Shown in pieces: positions 28,491-38,624 of a stretch of DNA of 64,000 nt. How positions within the stretch are numbered: the first letter of the stretch is position 1; each line of letters begins with the position of its first letter. A model generated the notes under the pieces. That model was not told the DNA's origin and made no database searches. It worked only from the letters and a program-made list of their open reading frames with translations. Source of the DNA: Bradyrhizobium sp. ISRA464 (GTDB lineage: Bacteria > Pseudomonadota > Alphaproteobacteria > Rhizobiales > Xanthobacteraceae); assembly GCF_029910095.1 (NCBI RefSeq), contig NZ_CP094526.1, forward strand, positions 1 through 64,000, written 5' to 3'. The position numbers were made by a program, and so were the translations under genes.

Positions 28491-28682
28491 TCCCTCTCCC
28501 CGTCCTTACGGGGAGAGGTTGGGGTGAGGGGCTCTCTCCGCGAGCGCTGACGATTGAGGGACCTGCACCCCCTCACCCGGAACGCATCTCGTGATGCGTC
28601 ATTGCCGAGGCTTGATCTCGGCGTTCTCAAGAAACGGCCGCCGAAGGCGGCCGATGCCTCTCCCCGCAAGCGGGGCGAGGTG
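28491..28682. repeat. Intergenic repeat (CTCTCCCCG/CGGGGAGAGG type)
   Basis: A longer member of the family at 16092: CCCTCTCCCCGTCCTTACGG at the left and CCTCTCCCCGCAAGCGGGGCGAGG at the right. The centre contains the palindromes CGCATCTCGTGATGCG and GGCCGCCGAAGGCGGCC. It fills most of the 354-base gap before the acyl-CoA ligase gene; no coding signal is seen. Confidence 0.7.
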
Positions 28683-28822
28683 AATCGGAGCCCGCTGCTC
28701 TAAAGTCCTCCTCAGTCGGAGGACCTTGCAATACCCGCCATAGGTCGGGCGTGTCCGGCCGGCGCCAAAGGACTAAGATCGCGCAAAACGCGACGTGAAA
28801 CGCGATCAGGAGGAGGACAGTC

Positions 28823-30517
<1,695 letters not shown>

Positions 30518-30530
30518 TGTAGTCCTCTTC

Positions 30531-30650
30531 CCCCTCTCCCGCTTGCGGAGGAGGGCCGGGGTGGGGTGTCACCACGAGTCACTTTGCGGAGAGAGCCCCA
30601 ACCCGCCGCCCTTCGCGCGTCGACCTCCCCCGCAAGCGGGAAAGGTGAAG
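30531..30650. repeat. Intergenic repeat (CTCTCCCGCTTGCGGGAGAG type)
   Basis: CCCTCTCCCGCTTGCGGAGG at the left and CCCGCAAGCGGGAAAGG at the right form the inverted arms, with a GGGGTGTCACC-like inner segment. It lies between converging genes, ending about 13 bases from the stop of the PfkB kinase gene. Confidence 0.7.
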
Positions 30651-30662
30651 GAAGATCTCGCC

Positions 30663-31664
30663 TTACACCGGCAAGCCCTTCTGCTTCGCGAGCTCCTTCA
30701 GCGACACCAGCGGCCGCGCCCCGATGTGCTGGATCACTTCGGCGGCCGCGAGCGAGCCGAGGCGGCCGGCATTCTCATATCCGGCGTTGCGCACGAGGCC
30801 GACCAGGAAGCCGGCGGCGAACAGATCGCCGGCGCCGGTGGTGTCGACGAGCCTGTCGATCGGATAGGCCGGCGCCGCCGTCACGCCATCCTTTGAGACC
30901 ACGACACAGCCCTTCTCGCTGCGGGTGACGACGCCGAGCTTGGTGTCCTTGCCGAACTGCTGCAGCGCCGTGTCGAAATCCGAGGTCTGGTACAGCGAGT
31001 GCAGCTCCGCCTCGTTAGAGAACACCAGGTCCACCGTGCCCTTGCGCATCAGCTCGAGGAATTCGTCGCGGTAGCGATCGACGCAGAACGAATCAGACAG
31101 TGTCAGCGCGACCTGGCGGCCCGCGCCATGCGCGATGGTCGCCGCCTTGACGAAGGCATCCTTGGCGTTCTTCGGGTCCCAGAGATAGCCCTCGAGATAG
31201 ATGATGCTCGCCGCTTCGATCTGCGCCGGATCGATATCGTCGGGCGTCAGGTCCTGCGCCGCGCCGAGATAGGTGTTCATGGTGCGCTCGCCATCCGGCG
31301 TGACGAGAATGTAGGAGCAGCCGGTGGCAGGCCCGTCCGTGGCCGGCCTGGTGTCGAAGGTTACGCCTGCGGCGCGGATGTCGTGGATGTAGAGCTTTCC
31401 AATCTGGTCGTCCTTGACCTTGCCGACATAGGCCGCGCGCGCGCCGAGATTGCCGACGCCGACGATGGTGTTGGCAGCGGAGCCGCCCGACATCTCGGTC
31501 GCCTGGCCCATGTCGCTGTAGATCGCGGTGGCACGGGCTTCGTCGATCAGCTGCATCGAGCCCTTGGTCATGCCGTGACGGGCGAGGAATGCCTCGTCGG
31601 TCTGCACCAGCACGTCAAAGATCGCATTGCCGATCCCGAGAACGTCATATTTTGCGTCAGCCAT
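30663..31664 (-). CDS. PfkB family carbohydrate/adenosine kinase
   Basis: The 333-residue protein is a ribokinase-fold (PfkB) kinase. It begins with the GIGNAIFDVLV substrate region, has GGSAANTIVGVGNLGARAAY in the N-terminal half, and the C-terminal anion-hole/catalytic motif DTTGAGDLFAAGFLVG with the catalytic Asp in GAGD. The sequence type is that often annotated as adenosine kinase in alphaproteobacteria, though ribose or another sugar cannot be excluded. The ATG at 31664 gives the normal family start MADAKYDVLGIG. It converges with the acyl-CoA ligase gene and is divergent from murJ. Confidence 0.88.
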   Translation of the reverse strand: MADAKYDVLGIGNAIFDVLVQTDEAFLARHGMTKGSMQLIDEARATAIYSDMGQATEMSGGSAANTIVGVGNLGARAAYVGKVKDDQIGKLYIHDIRAAGVTFDTRPATDGPATGCSYILVTPDGERTMNTYLGAAQDLTPDDIDPAQIEAASIIYLEGYLWDPKNAKDAFVKAATIAHGAGRQVALTLSDSFCVDRYRDEFLELMRKGTVDLVFSNEAELHSLYQTSDFDTALQQFGKDTKLGVVTRSEKGCVVVSKDGVTAAPAYPIDRLVDTTGAGDLFAAGFLVGLVRNAGYENAGRLGSLAAAEVIQHIGARPLVSLKELAKQKGLPV

Positions 31665-31747
31665 TGACCTGCCCTGTTTGACGGGTACCCACGAAAGGCT
31701 GCGGCCTATCACGTTACGCCCGACGGCAGCAAGCCACGCCATTGCAC

Positions 31748-31873
31748 CGTCATCCTGAAGGTGCGAGCCTTGCGGCGCAGTTGCGCCGCTGGGCGAGCCT
31801 CGAAGGATGAACGGCCCCGTTGGTGGCCGTCGACCCTTCGAGACGCGCGCAAGGGTGCGCTCCTCAGGGTACG
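31748..31873. repeat. Intergenic repeat (CGTCATCCTGAAGG type)
   Basis: Outer segments CGTCATCCTGAAGGTGCGAG and the inverted-type GCGCTCCTCAGGGTACG enclose GCGCAGTTGCGCC and GAGCCTCGAAGGATGAACGG..CGACCCTTCGAG arms. It lies in the 261-base gap between the divergent kinase and murJ genes. Whichever promoters drive those genes must lie beside it. Confidence 0.6.
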
Positions 31874-31925
31874 GGTTTGGTAGACTGCCGCTGGCAGCGG
31901 CACGCGCGGCTGCTATAGAGGCCGC

Positions 31926-33464
31926 ATGATCCGCTCCTTCCTCACGGTCTCCTCGGGAACGCTGGCCTCGCGGCTGCTCGGTTTCGTGCGCGATTCCGTG
32001 ATCGCGGCGCTGCTCGGCGCAGGCCCCGTGGCGGACGCCTTTCTGGCGGCGTTCCAACTTGTCAACGTGGTGCGGCGCCTGTTGTCCGAGGGCGGCCTGA
32101 ACGCCGCGCTGGTGCCGGCCTGGCTCAAGATTCGCGAGCGCGATGGCACGGCGGCGGCGGCCGCCTTTGCCGGCCGCGTGCTCGGCACCGTGAGCGCCGC
32201 GGTGATCGCGGCCGCGCTCGTGCTCGGCGTGCTGATGCCGCTGGTGATCACGGTGATCGCGCCGGGCTTTGTCGGCCGCGGCGCGCTGCAATTCGCCGTC
32301 GACGACGCGCGGCTGATGCTGCCCTATCTCGCCTTCGCCGGACCCGTCACCGTCATGATGGCGCTGCTCAACGCGCAGGGCCGCTTCGCGCTGACGGCGT
32401 TCTCGCCGCTGCTGTTCAACATCGCGCTGATCGCGGTGATGGCCGTGCTGCTGGTGCGGCAACAGGATCCGGTTCAGGCCGCGCAGGTCATGGCGGCGAC
32501 GGTCGGCGTCGCCGGCTTCCTGCAACTCTCGATGCTGGTCTTGCGCGGCGGCCAGGCCGCCTCACCGCTCCGCGTCTCCTTCGACAATGAGATGCGCGGC
32601 TTCCTCGGGCGCGCGGTGCCCGGCATGGTCGCGAGCAGCGCGCCGCAATGGCTTGTCGTGGCGGGCGCGGTGATCGCCTCGACATCGCCGTCGGCGGTGT
32701 CATGGCTGTATTTCGCCAACCGCCTGCTCGAGCTGCCGCTCGGCATTGTCGGCGTCGCGATGGGCACCGTGCTGGTGCCGGAGATGACCCGCGCGGTGCG
32801 GAGCGGCGAGTACACAGCAATCGCGCATGCGGAATCGCGCGGCCTCGAGCTTGCGGTCGGGTTGGCCTTCCCGGCCACGCTCGGCCTGATGGTGCTGAGC
32901 CAGCCGATCGCCCGCATCCTGTTCGAGCGCGGCGCATTCACGGCCGACGACACCGCGGCGACTGCGCAGGCCCTGATCTGGCTCGCGCTCGCCTTGCCGG
33001 CGCATGTGCTGGTGAAGGCGTTGTCGCCGGCGTTTTTTGCCCGCGAGGACACGCTGACGCCGCTCGTCGCGACGCTGAGGGCGATCGTGGTCGCGATCGC
33101 CGCCGCCTTCCTGCTCGGGCATTTCTTCGGCGCCAACGGGATCGCCGCCGGCATCGCGCTCGGCGCCTGGAGCAACGCGCTGACGCTGATCCGGAACGGT
33201 GCGGCAAGCTTCGGCTTCTCGATCGATGCCGATGCGCGCCGCCGCCTGCCGCGCATCCTCGCCGCGGCGCTCGTGATGGGCGCGGTGCTGTGGCTTGCGG
33301 AAGACGCCCTGCCGGCCGCCGGCGCGCATGATTCCGCGCAGGCGGTGTCCCTCCTACTGTTGATCGCCGTCGGCATGGCGAGTTACGGGCTGTTTTTGCG
33401 GCTTTTCGGCGTGACCGGTTGGCGCGAGGTGGTTAACGCCGTCAGGCAAAAGCGCCCCGCCTGA
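31926..33464 (+). CDS. murJ: Lipid II flippase MurJ
   Basis: MurJ moves the peptidoglycan precursor lipid II across the inner membrane. The 512-residue polytopic protein has about 14 hydrophobic segments and the family's N-terminal pattern TLASRLLGFVRDSVIAALLG with GPVADAFLAAFQLVNVVRRL, which contains conserved Arg and Asp residues lining the cavity. It starts a run of plus-strand housekeeping genes continuing to trmB. The next gene, trpS, is separated by a repeat of about 100 bases. Confidence 0.95.
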   Translation: MIRSFLTVSSGTLASRLLGFVRDSVIAALLGAGPVADAFLAAFQLVNVVRRLLSEGGLNAALVPAWLKIRERDGTAAAAAFAGRVLGTVSAAVIAAALVLGVLMPLVITVIAPGFVGRGALQFAVDDARLMLPYLAFAGPVTVMMALLNAQGRFALTAFSPLLFNIALIAVMAVLLVRQQDPVQAAQVMAATVGVAGFLQLSMLVLRGGQAASPLRVSFDNEMRGFLGRAVPGMVASSAPQWLVVAGAVIASTSPSAVSWLYFANRLLELPLGIVGVAMGTVLVPEMTRAVRSGEYTAIAHAESRGLELAVGLAFPATLGLMVLSQPIARILFERGAFTADDTAATAQALIWLALALPAHVLVKALSPAFFAREDTLTPLVATLRAIVVAIAAAFLLGHFFGANGIAAGIALGAWSNALTLIRNGAASFGFSIDADARRRLPRILAAALVMGAVLWLAEDALPAAGAHDSAQAVSLLLLIAVGMASYGLFLRLFGVTGWREVVNAVRQKRPA

Positions 33465-33507
33465 CTTGCGCGCGCGAGGCTTAAATGGCAAACGACGCCG
33501 CTGGAGC

Positions 33508-33603
33508 CTGTTCCGTTCCGATGGAATCGGAACGGGGCTCTAGACTCTTGGTTCGACGCGTTTTCTTGACGCGAACCGGTGCCCACTTCGCTCGAAAGCG
33601 CTC
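33508..33603. repeat. Intergenic repeat with GTTCCGATGGAATCGGAAC core
   Basis: The left part is a palindrome around TTCCGATGGAATCGGAA. The right part, GACGCGTTTTCTTGACGCGAACCGGTGCCCACTTCG in outline, recurs at 35347-35396 before nfuA with small changes. It runs up to about 30 bases before trpS and so lies in that gene's leader. Confidence 0.7.
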
Positions 33604-33632
33604 CAAAGCAGCCATTTCCGGGAATTGAGACC

Positions 33633-34685
33633 ATGGCGTTCGTTGAACGGGTTTTCTCAGGCGTCCAGCCGACGGGCAATCTGCACCTCGGCAACTACCT
33701 CGGCGCGATCGTCAACTTCGTGAAGATGCAGCAGACGCACAACTGCATCTATTGCGTCGTCGACATGCACGCGATCACGCAAGGCGTCGACGTGTGGGGC
33801 GGCCCTACTGAGCTCGCACGCAACACGCGCGAGGTGACCGCGGCCTTCATCGCCGCAGGGATCGATCCGAAGAAGCACATCGTGTTCAACCAGAGCCAGA
33901 TCGCCGGCCACGCCGAGCTGACCTGGATCTTCAACTGCGTCGCGCGGATCGGCTGGCTGAACCGCATGACCCAGTTCAAGGAGAAGGCCGGCAAGGACCG
34001 CGAGAACGCGTCCGTCGGCCTCTACGACTATCCGGTGCTGATGGCCGCCGACATCCTGCTCTACCGCGCGACCCACGTGCCGGTCGGCGAGGACCAGAAG
34101 CAGCATCTGGAGCTGTCCCGCGACATCGCGCAGAAGTTCAACAACGACTTCGGTGATTCAATTCGTGGTCATGGGTTTGCCGACGGCCTGTTCTTTCCGC
34201 AGCCCGAGCCGCTGATCACGGGACCCGCGACGCGGGTGATGTCCTTGCGCGACGGCACCAAGAAGATGTCGAAGTCTGATGCGTCGGACAATTCGCGCAT
34301 CAACCTCACCGACGATGCCGACACCATCGCGCAGAAGATCCGCAAGGCGAAGACCGATCCGGAACCGCTGCCCACCGAGGAGAAGGGCCTGGAGACACGC
34401 CCCGAGGCAGACAATCTCGTCGGCATCTACGCGGCGCTGGCCGGCATTACGAAGCAGGACGTGCTGAAGCAGTTCGGCGGCGGGCAGTTCTCAAGCTTCA
34501 AGAACGCACTCGTCGAGGTTTGCGTCACCAAACTGGCGCCGATCGCGGCCGAGATGAAGAAGCTGGTCGCCGATCCCGGCCATGTCGACGCGATCCTGGC
34601 CGACGGCGCCAACCGCGCCCGCGTCATCGCCGACGAGACCATGCGCTTGACCAAGGACATCGTCGGCTTCATCCGCCAGCGCTGA
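33633..34685 (+). CDS. trpS: Tryptophanyl-tRNA synthetase
   Basis: TrpRS charges tRNA-Trp. The 350-residue class I synthetase has the HIGH-like motif [12 protein letters not shown] near the N-terminus (about residues 12-23), a long Rossmann domain, and the KMSKS loop [11 protein letters not shown] (about 210-220). The ATG at 33633 gives the normal start [15 protein letters not shown]; an upstream in-frame start would add 18 residues translated from repeat sequence and is unlikely. A UspA gene follows 92 bases downstream. Confidence 0.96.
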   Translation: MAFVERVFSGVQPTGNLHLGNYLGAIVNFVKMQQTHNCIYCVVDMHAITQGVDVWGGPTELARNTREVTAAFIAAGIDPKKHIVFNQSQIAGHAELTWIFNCVARIGWLNRMTQFKEKAGKDRENASVGLYDYPVLMAADILLYRATHVPVGEDQKQHLELSRDIAQKFNNDFGDSIRGHGFADGLFFPQPEPLITGPATRVMSLRDGTKKMSKSDASDNSRINLTDDADTIAQKIRKAKTDPEPLPTEEKGLETRPEADNLVGIYAALAGITKQDVLKQFGGGQFSSFKNALVEVCVTKLAPIAAEMKKLVADPGHVDAILADGANRARVIADETMRLTKDIVGFIRQR

Positions 34686-34777
34686 CGCGACGCGGCGAAC
34701 AGGAACCGCGGCGCCCTCTCCCAAACGGAGAGGGAGTGTGGCAGCATGCATCGGTTTGGTTCAGCACCGGGACATGC

Positions 34778-35272
34778 ATGACCACCCAGCGACGAAGCTA
34801 CGAGACGGGCCACCAGCCGAAATGCCTGGTCATCGTCGACGACACCGCGGAATGGGACCGCGCCGTCTATTATGCCAGCCGATGGGCGAAGCGCGTCGGC
34901 GGCGGCGTGGTGATGCTGCGGGTGATCGAGACCGAGGACCAGAACCAGCAATGGCTCGGTGTCGCCGACATCATGCGCGCGGAAGCCACGGAGGCCGCCA
35001 ACGAGGCGCTCGACCGCGCCGCCGGCCGGGCCAACGGGATTGCCGCTATCACCCCGGAGCGGGTGATTCGCGAGGGCGATCCGATCGAGCAGATCATCGA
35101 CGTGATCGACAAGGACGTCGATATCGCGATGCTGGTGCTGGCCGCTAATCCGGGCCCGGAGGGACCCGGGCCGATCATCACCACCATGGCCAAGACCATG
35201 GGCGCGTTCCCGATTCCGGTCACCATCGTGCCCGGCGGCCTGTCCGATCCCGACATCGACGCCCTGTCCTAG
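34778..35272 (+). CDS. Universal stress protein family (UspA) protein
   Basis: The 164-residue protein is a single UspA domain: a first strand KCLVIVDDTAEWDRAVYYAS, a helix with AKRVGGGVVMLRVIE, a central VIREGDPIEQIIDVID and a last segment from IAMLVLAAN to PVTIVPGG. The ATP-loop consensus of MJ0577-type members is only loosely matched (PGPEGPGPIITTMAKTMG), so nucleotide binding is uncertain. The ATG at 34778 was chosen because translation further upstream is not protein-like. In this clade the gene regularly sits between trpS and nfuA. Confidence 0.88.
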   Translation: MTTQRRSYETGHQPKCLVIVDDTAEWDRAVYYASRWAKRVGGGVVMLRVIETEDQNQQWLGVADIMRAEATEAANEALDRAAGRANGIAAITPERVIREGDPIEQIIDVIDKDVDIAMLVLAANPGPEGPGPIITTMAKTMGAFPIPVTIVPGGLSDPDIDALS

Positions 35273-35346
35273 GCCATTGGCGCAGGGCTGGAACCGCAGC
35301 CCTGCGTCTTGATCGGCGCCTGCCGGGTTGCCATCTTAATCCTTGA

Positions 35347-35396
35347 TTTGACGCGTTTTCTTTGGCGAACCGGTACCACTTCGCGCGAAAACGCTA
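35347..35396. repeat. Short copy of the GACGCGTTTTCTT repeat
   Basis: Matches the right half of the repeat at 33508-33603 (GACGCGTTTTC, GCGAACCGGT, CCACTTCGC, AAAACGCT). A following hairpin, GCGCCGGCCTTGAACCGGCG in outline (35411-35430), lies in the nfuA leader. Confidence 0.6.
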
Positions 35397-35446
35397 TAAT
35401 GGAACCCAACGCGCCGGCCTTGAACCGGCGACGCCGGAGACAGCAG

Positions 35447-36016
35447 ATGTTCATTCAGACCGAAGCCACGCCCAATCCCGCCACCTTGAAGTTCATTCCG
35501 GGCCGCATGGTGCTCGAGAACGGCACCATGGAATTTTCCTCACCGGAATCGGCCGCGCGCTCGCCGCTCGCCGAACGGCTGTTCGCCGTAGCAGGCGTCA
35601 CCGGCGTGTTCTATGGCGCCGACTTCGTCACGGTGACAAAGGCGGACGGCGACTGGCAGCACCTCAAGCCCGCGATCCTCGGCGCGATCATGGAGCACTA
35701 CATGTCGGGTGCGCCGCTGCTCGCCGATGGCACCGCCGGCGGCGACGATATCAGCGATGAGAAAGGCGAGTTCTTCAACGAGGAAGACGCCGAGACCGTC
35801 GCGCAGATCAAGGACCTGATCGAAACCCGCGTGCGGCCCGCGGTCGCCAATGACGGCGGCGACATCACCTTCCGCGGCTTCAAGGACGGTATCGTGTATC
35901 TCAACATGAGGGGCGCCTGCTCGGGCTGCCCGTCATCGACCGCCACGCTGCAGCACGGAATCCAGAACCTGCTCCGGCACTTCGTGCCCGACGTGCAGGA
36001 AGTTCGGCCGATGTAA
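35447..36016 (+). CDS. NfuA-type Fe-S cluster carrier (NifU family)
   Basis: The 189-residue protein has the two domains of Nfu scaffold/carrier proteins. The Nfu N-terminal domain begins MFIQTEATPNPATLKFIPG, and the C-terminal NifU-like domain carries the cluster-binding CxxC in MRGACSGCPSST (about residues 156-167). Such proteins deliver 4Fe-4S clusters to targets; miaB, encoded nearby, is a plausible client but this is not shown. GGAGA precedes the ATG at 35447. Confidence 0.92.
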   Translation: MFIQTEATPNPATLKFIPGRMVLENGTMEFSSPESAARSPLAERLFAVAGVTGVFYGADFVTVTKADGDWQHLKPAILGAIMEHYMSGAPLLADGTAGGDDISDEKGEFFNEEDAETVAQIKDLIETRVRPAVANDGGDITFRGFKDGIVYLNMRGACSGCPSSTATLQHGIQNLLRHFVPDVQEVRPM

Positions 36017-36021
36017 TCTGG

Positions 36022-36105
36022 GGGGTGGGCAAGACGAAGCGCGCCCACCTCCGACATTGCAAAGACGATGGTGGGCAGGGCGCGGTGCGCCTTTGCCCAC
36101 CCTAC
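36022..36105. repeat. Intergenic repeat (GGGTGGGCAA/TTGCCCACCC type)
   Basis: The ends GGGGTGGGCAAGACGAAGCG and GCGCCTTTGCCCACCCTAC are inverted partners, and inner GCGCCCACC/GGTGGGCAGGGCGC arms pair as well. It fills the gap between nfuA and tsaB, beginning 5 bases after the nfuA stop, so it may act as the 3' hairpin of that transcript. Confidence 0.65.
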
Positions 36106-36175
36106 GAGGGGAAAGAACAGTGAGCCGGCGAACCGGAATTGAGCCTGACATTCCATTCGCTGTGACGTTCGCCCC

Positions 36176-36874
36176 ATGCTGATCCTCGCCATCGACACCG
36201 CGCTCGACGCCTGCTCCGCGGCCGTGCTCGACACTGCCGCCGGCACAACCATCGCCATCGAATCGCAGGCGATGCAGCGCGGCCACGCCGAGGCGCTGAT
36301 GCCGCTGATCGCGCGCTTGATGAAGGACAGCGGCATCGCCTTCACCGCTCTCGACCGCATCGCCGTCACCACCGGTCCCGGCAGCTTCACCGGCCTGCGC
36401 GTCGGCCTCTCGGCTGCGCGCGGCATTGCGCTTGCCGCGGAGAAGCCGATTGTCGGGCTGACCACGCTCGCCGCTTACGCCGCACCCGTGGTCGCCGAGA
36501 ATGGCGAGCATCCGATCCTGTCGGCGATCGATGCGCGGCACGATCACGTCTATTTCCAGGTGGTGGGCGGCGACGGCAGTCCGCTGATCAAGCCGAAGGT
36601 GGCGCCGATCGCGGAGGCGCTCGAGGCCGCCAGCCTCGGCGCGCTGCATCTGGTCGGCAACGCGGCAAAGATCCTCGCCGAGCGCTGGCCGGCCGACGCT
36701 GTGCCGCCGTTCAGGGTCGATCCGCAATCCGCGCCCGACATCACCTGGGTCGCCTGGGTCGGCGCCGCCATCGATCCGGAGAGCGCGCCGCCGCGGCCGT
36801 TCTATCTGCGCGCGCCCGACGCAAAGCCGCCGCGGGATCAACTCCCGCTCAGCGCGCAACCGTCGACCACATGA
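36176..36874 (+). CDS. tsaB: tRNA t6A37 threonylcarbamoyltransferase complex subunit TsaB
   Basis: TsaB partners TsaD and TsaE in making N6-threonylcarbamoyladenosine at position 37 of ANN-decoding tRNAs. The 232-residue protein has the ASKHA-like start LILAIDTALDACSAAVLD, then the family motif VTTGPGSFTGLRVGLSAARGIAL (about residues 64-86, quoted in part). The second subdomain is variable, as usual. Its stop overlaps the rimI start by 4 bases (ATGA), indicating translational coupling with rimI, a common pairing. Confidence 0.94.
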   Translation: MLILAIDTALDACSAAVLDTAAGTTIAIESQAMQRGHAEALMPLIARLMKDSGIAFTALDRIAVTTGPGSFTGLRVGLSAARGIALAAEKPIVGLTTLAAYAAPVVAENGEHPILSAIDARHDHVYFQVVGGDGSPLIKPKVAPIAEALEAASLGALHLVGNAAKILAERWPADAVPPFRVDPQSAPDITWVAWVGAAIDPESAPPRPFYLRAPDAKPPRDQLPLSAQPSTT

Positions 36875-37356
36875 TCTCCTGGCTTTCGCGATGGTGGGGC
36901 GGCGCTACGCCCACGGTCGAGCCCGCGACATTGCGCGACGCGGCGCGGCTGGCGCAATTGCACGGCGCCTCGTTTCACCGCGGCTGGGGCGAAGGCGAGT
37001 TCGAGACGATGCTGACCGAGCGCAACACCCTGGTGCACCGCCTGCGGCAGGGACGCAAGATCATCGGCTTCGCCGTCTCGCGCATGGCGGCGGACGAAGC
37101 GGAAATCCTCTCGATCGCGATCGATGCCGGCCAGCGGGGCCGCGGGCTGTCACGCATTCTGCTGCTGACCCATCTCGGTCATCTTGCCGGCCGTGGCGTC
37201 CGCACCATCTTCCTCGAGGTGGAAGAAAATAATGAGCCGGCGCGACGGCTCTATGAAAAGGCCGGATTCGGCGTGATTGGCCGGCGCGAGCGCTATTACA
37301 AGCAGCCCGGTGGGGAACATTTGAACGCGCTTCTGATGCGGCGTGACTTGTCGTAA
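36871..37356 (+). CDS. rimI: Ribosomal protein S18 alanine N-acetyltransferase RimI
   Basis: RimI acetylates the N-terminal Ala of ribosomal protein S18. The 161-residue GNAT protein has an ARLAQLHGASFHRGW start region and the acetyl-CoA binding segment ILSIAIDAGQRGRGLSRILL (about 72-91). FLEVEENNEPARRLYEKAGF follows (about 113-132), the RimI-type end of the fold. It overlaps tsaB by 4 bases. The short N-terminal SWLSRWWGG is a little longer than usual. Confidence in the name rests on fold plus neighbour. Confidence 0.9.
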   Translation: MISWLSRWWGGATPTVEPATLRDAARLAQLHGASFHRGWGEGEFETMLTERNTLVHRLRQGRKIIGFAVSRMAADEAEILSIAIDAGQRGRGLSRILLLTHLGHLAGRGVRTIFLEVEENNEPARRLYEKAGFGVIGRRERYYKQPGGEHLNALLMRRDLS

Positions 37357-37410
37357 CATCCGCGCGATGGCAGAACAGCGCCTGCCATTCGACCCAAGGC
37401 CTTGAACCCC

Positions 37411-37863
37411 ATGACCACGGTGAAACCCCCGCCTGCGCAAAGGAACACCGGCATCGAGGCGCGCTGCGCCGCGACCGGCATGCGCATGACCGAACAGCGC
37501 CGCGTGATCGCGCGCGTGCTGGCGGAAGCCATGGATCATCCCGACGTCGAGGAACTGTACCGGCGCTGCGTGGCCGTCGACGACAAGATCTCGATCTCAA
37601 CGGTGTACCGCACCGTCAAGCTGTTCGAGGACGCCGGCATCATCGAGCGGCACGACTTCCGCGAGGGCCGCGCGCGCTACGAGCAGATGCCGGAGAGCCA
37701 CCACGATCACCTGATCAATCTGCGCGACGGCAAGGTGATCGAGTTCACCTCCGAGGAGATCGAGAAGCTGCAGGCCGAGATCGCGCGCAAGCTCGGCTAC
37801 AAGCTGGTCGATCACCGCCTCGAGCTCTATTGCGTTCCCCTCGACGAAGAAAATAAGTCCTAG
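37411..37863 (+). CDS. fur: Fur family metal-responsive transcriptional regulator
   Basis: The 150-residue protein has the Fur layout: an N-terminal winged helix (MTEQRRVIARVLAEAMDHPD, then ISISTVYRTVKLFEDAGII as recognition helix) and a C-terminal dimerisation domain with the metal-site segment ESHHDHLINL and the late CVPL. It lacks the C-terminal CxxC pairs of E. coli Fur, as do the Fur/Mur proteins of rhizobia, which sense manganese or iron. The ATG at 37411 is preferred over a TTG 9 bases earlier. Sequence alone cannot separate an iron- from a manganese-sensing role. Confidence 0.93.
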   Translation: MTTVKPPPAQRNTGIEARCAATGMRMTEQRRVIARVLAEAMDHPDVEELYRRCVAVDDKISISTVYRTVKLFEDAGIIERHDFREGRARYEQMPESHHDHLINLRDGKVIEFTSEEIEKLQAEIARKLGYKLVDHRLELYCVPLDEENKS

Positions 37864-37867
37864 TCGA

Positions 37868-38566
37868 GTGAGCTTCGATCTCGTCATTTTCGATTGCGAC
37901 GGCGTGCTCGTTGACAGCGAGGTGATCTCCTGTCGCGCGCACGCGGAGACGCTGACGCGTCACGGCTATCCGATCACGCCGGACGGCGTGCTGAAGCGCT
38001 TCCTCGGCGTGTCCGACCGCGAGGCGCGGCAGATCGTGGAGACCGAGATCGGCCGCAGACTGCCGGATAGCTTCGAGGCGGAAGTCAAGCAGGCGACGCT
38101 CGGCTTCTATGCCGACGACCTCAACGCGATCGCCCATGTCAGCGACGCGATATCGGCGCTCAACTTGCCGAAATGCGTGGCCTCCAGCGGTACGCCGGAA
38201 AAGATCCGCCACGGCCTGAGCTGCGCCGGGCTCTACGACCAGCTCGCGCCGCATATTTTCTCCGCAACGCAGGTCAAGCGCGGCAAGCCCGCGCCGGACA
38301 TCTTCCTGTTTGCGGCCGAGCAGATGGGAGCACGGCCGGAGCGCTGCGTCGTGATCGAGGATAGCGTGCACGGCGTCACCGGCGCGCGCGCCGCCGGCAT
38401 GACGGTGCTCGGCTTCCACGGCGGCAGCCATTGCACCGCGGAACACGAGGACATGCTGCGCAAGGCCGGAACAGCCGCGACATTCGCCGATATGCGCCAA
38501 TTGCCAGGTTTGATCGCCCGAGCGGGCCAAAAATACGGCTCGATCGCTGGATTTTCGCCGGTTTAA
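37868..38566 (+). CDS. HAD superfamily hydrolase (phosphatase/phosphoglucomutase-like)
   Basis: The 232-residue protein has all HAD motifs: motif [12 protein letters not shown] (about residues 7-17, nucleophile Asp and acid Asp), motif [11 protein letters not shown], motif III Lys in [13 protein letters not shown], and motif [11 protein letters not shown]. The helical cap lies between motifs I and II, as in subfamily IA phosphatases and beta-phosphoglucomutases. A GTG start 4 bases after the fur stop implies coupling. Substrate is unknown. Confidence 0.88.
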   Translation: MSFDLVIFDCDGVLVDSEVISCRAHAETLTRHGYPITPDGVLKRFLGVSDREARQIVETEIGRRLPDSFEAEVKQATLGFYADDLNAIAHVSDAISALNLPKCVASSGTPEKIRHGLSCAGLYDQLAPHIFSATQVKRGKPAPDIFLFAAEQMGARPERCVVIEDSVHGVTGARAAGMTVLGFHGGSHCTAEHEDMLRKAGTAATFADMRQLPGLIARAGQKYGSIAGFSPV

Positions 38567-38624
38567 GCTATATTTCAGCCTCGGCGCCTCGATGACGCCG
38601 CTTCCAATCCGCGATCAAGGTTCC

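Noticed and set aside
31926..32251. Minus-strand extension of the PfkB kinase into the murJ region
   Set aside because: The frame stays open to 32525, but similarity to kinases begins at MADAKYDVLG (31664); upstream translation is repeat and antisense murJ.
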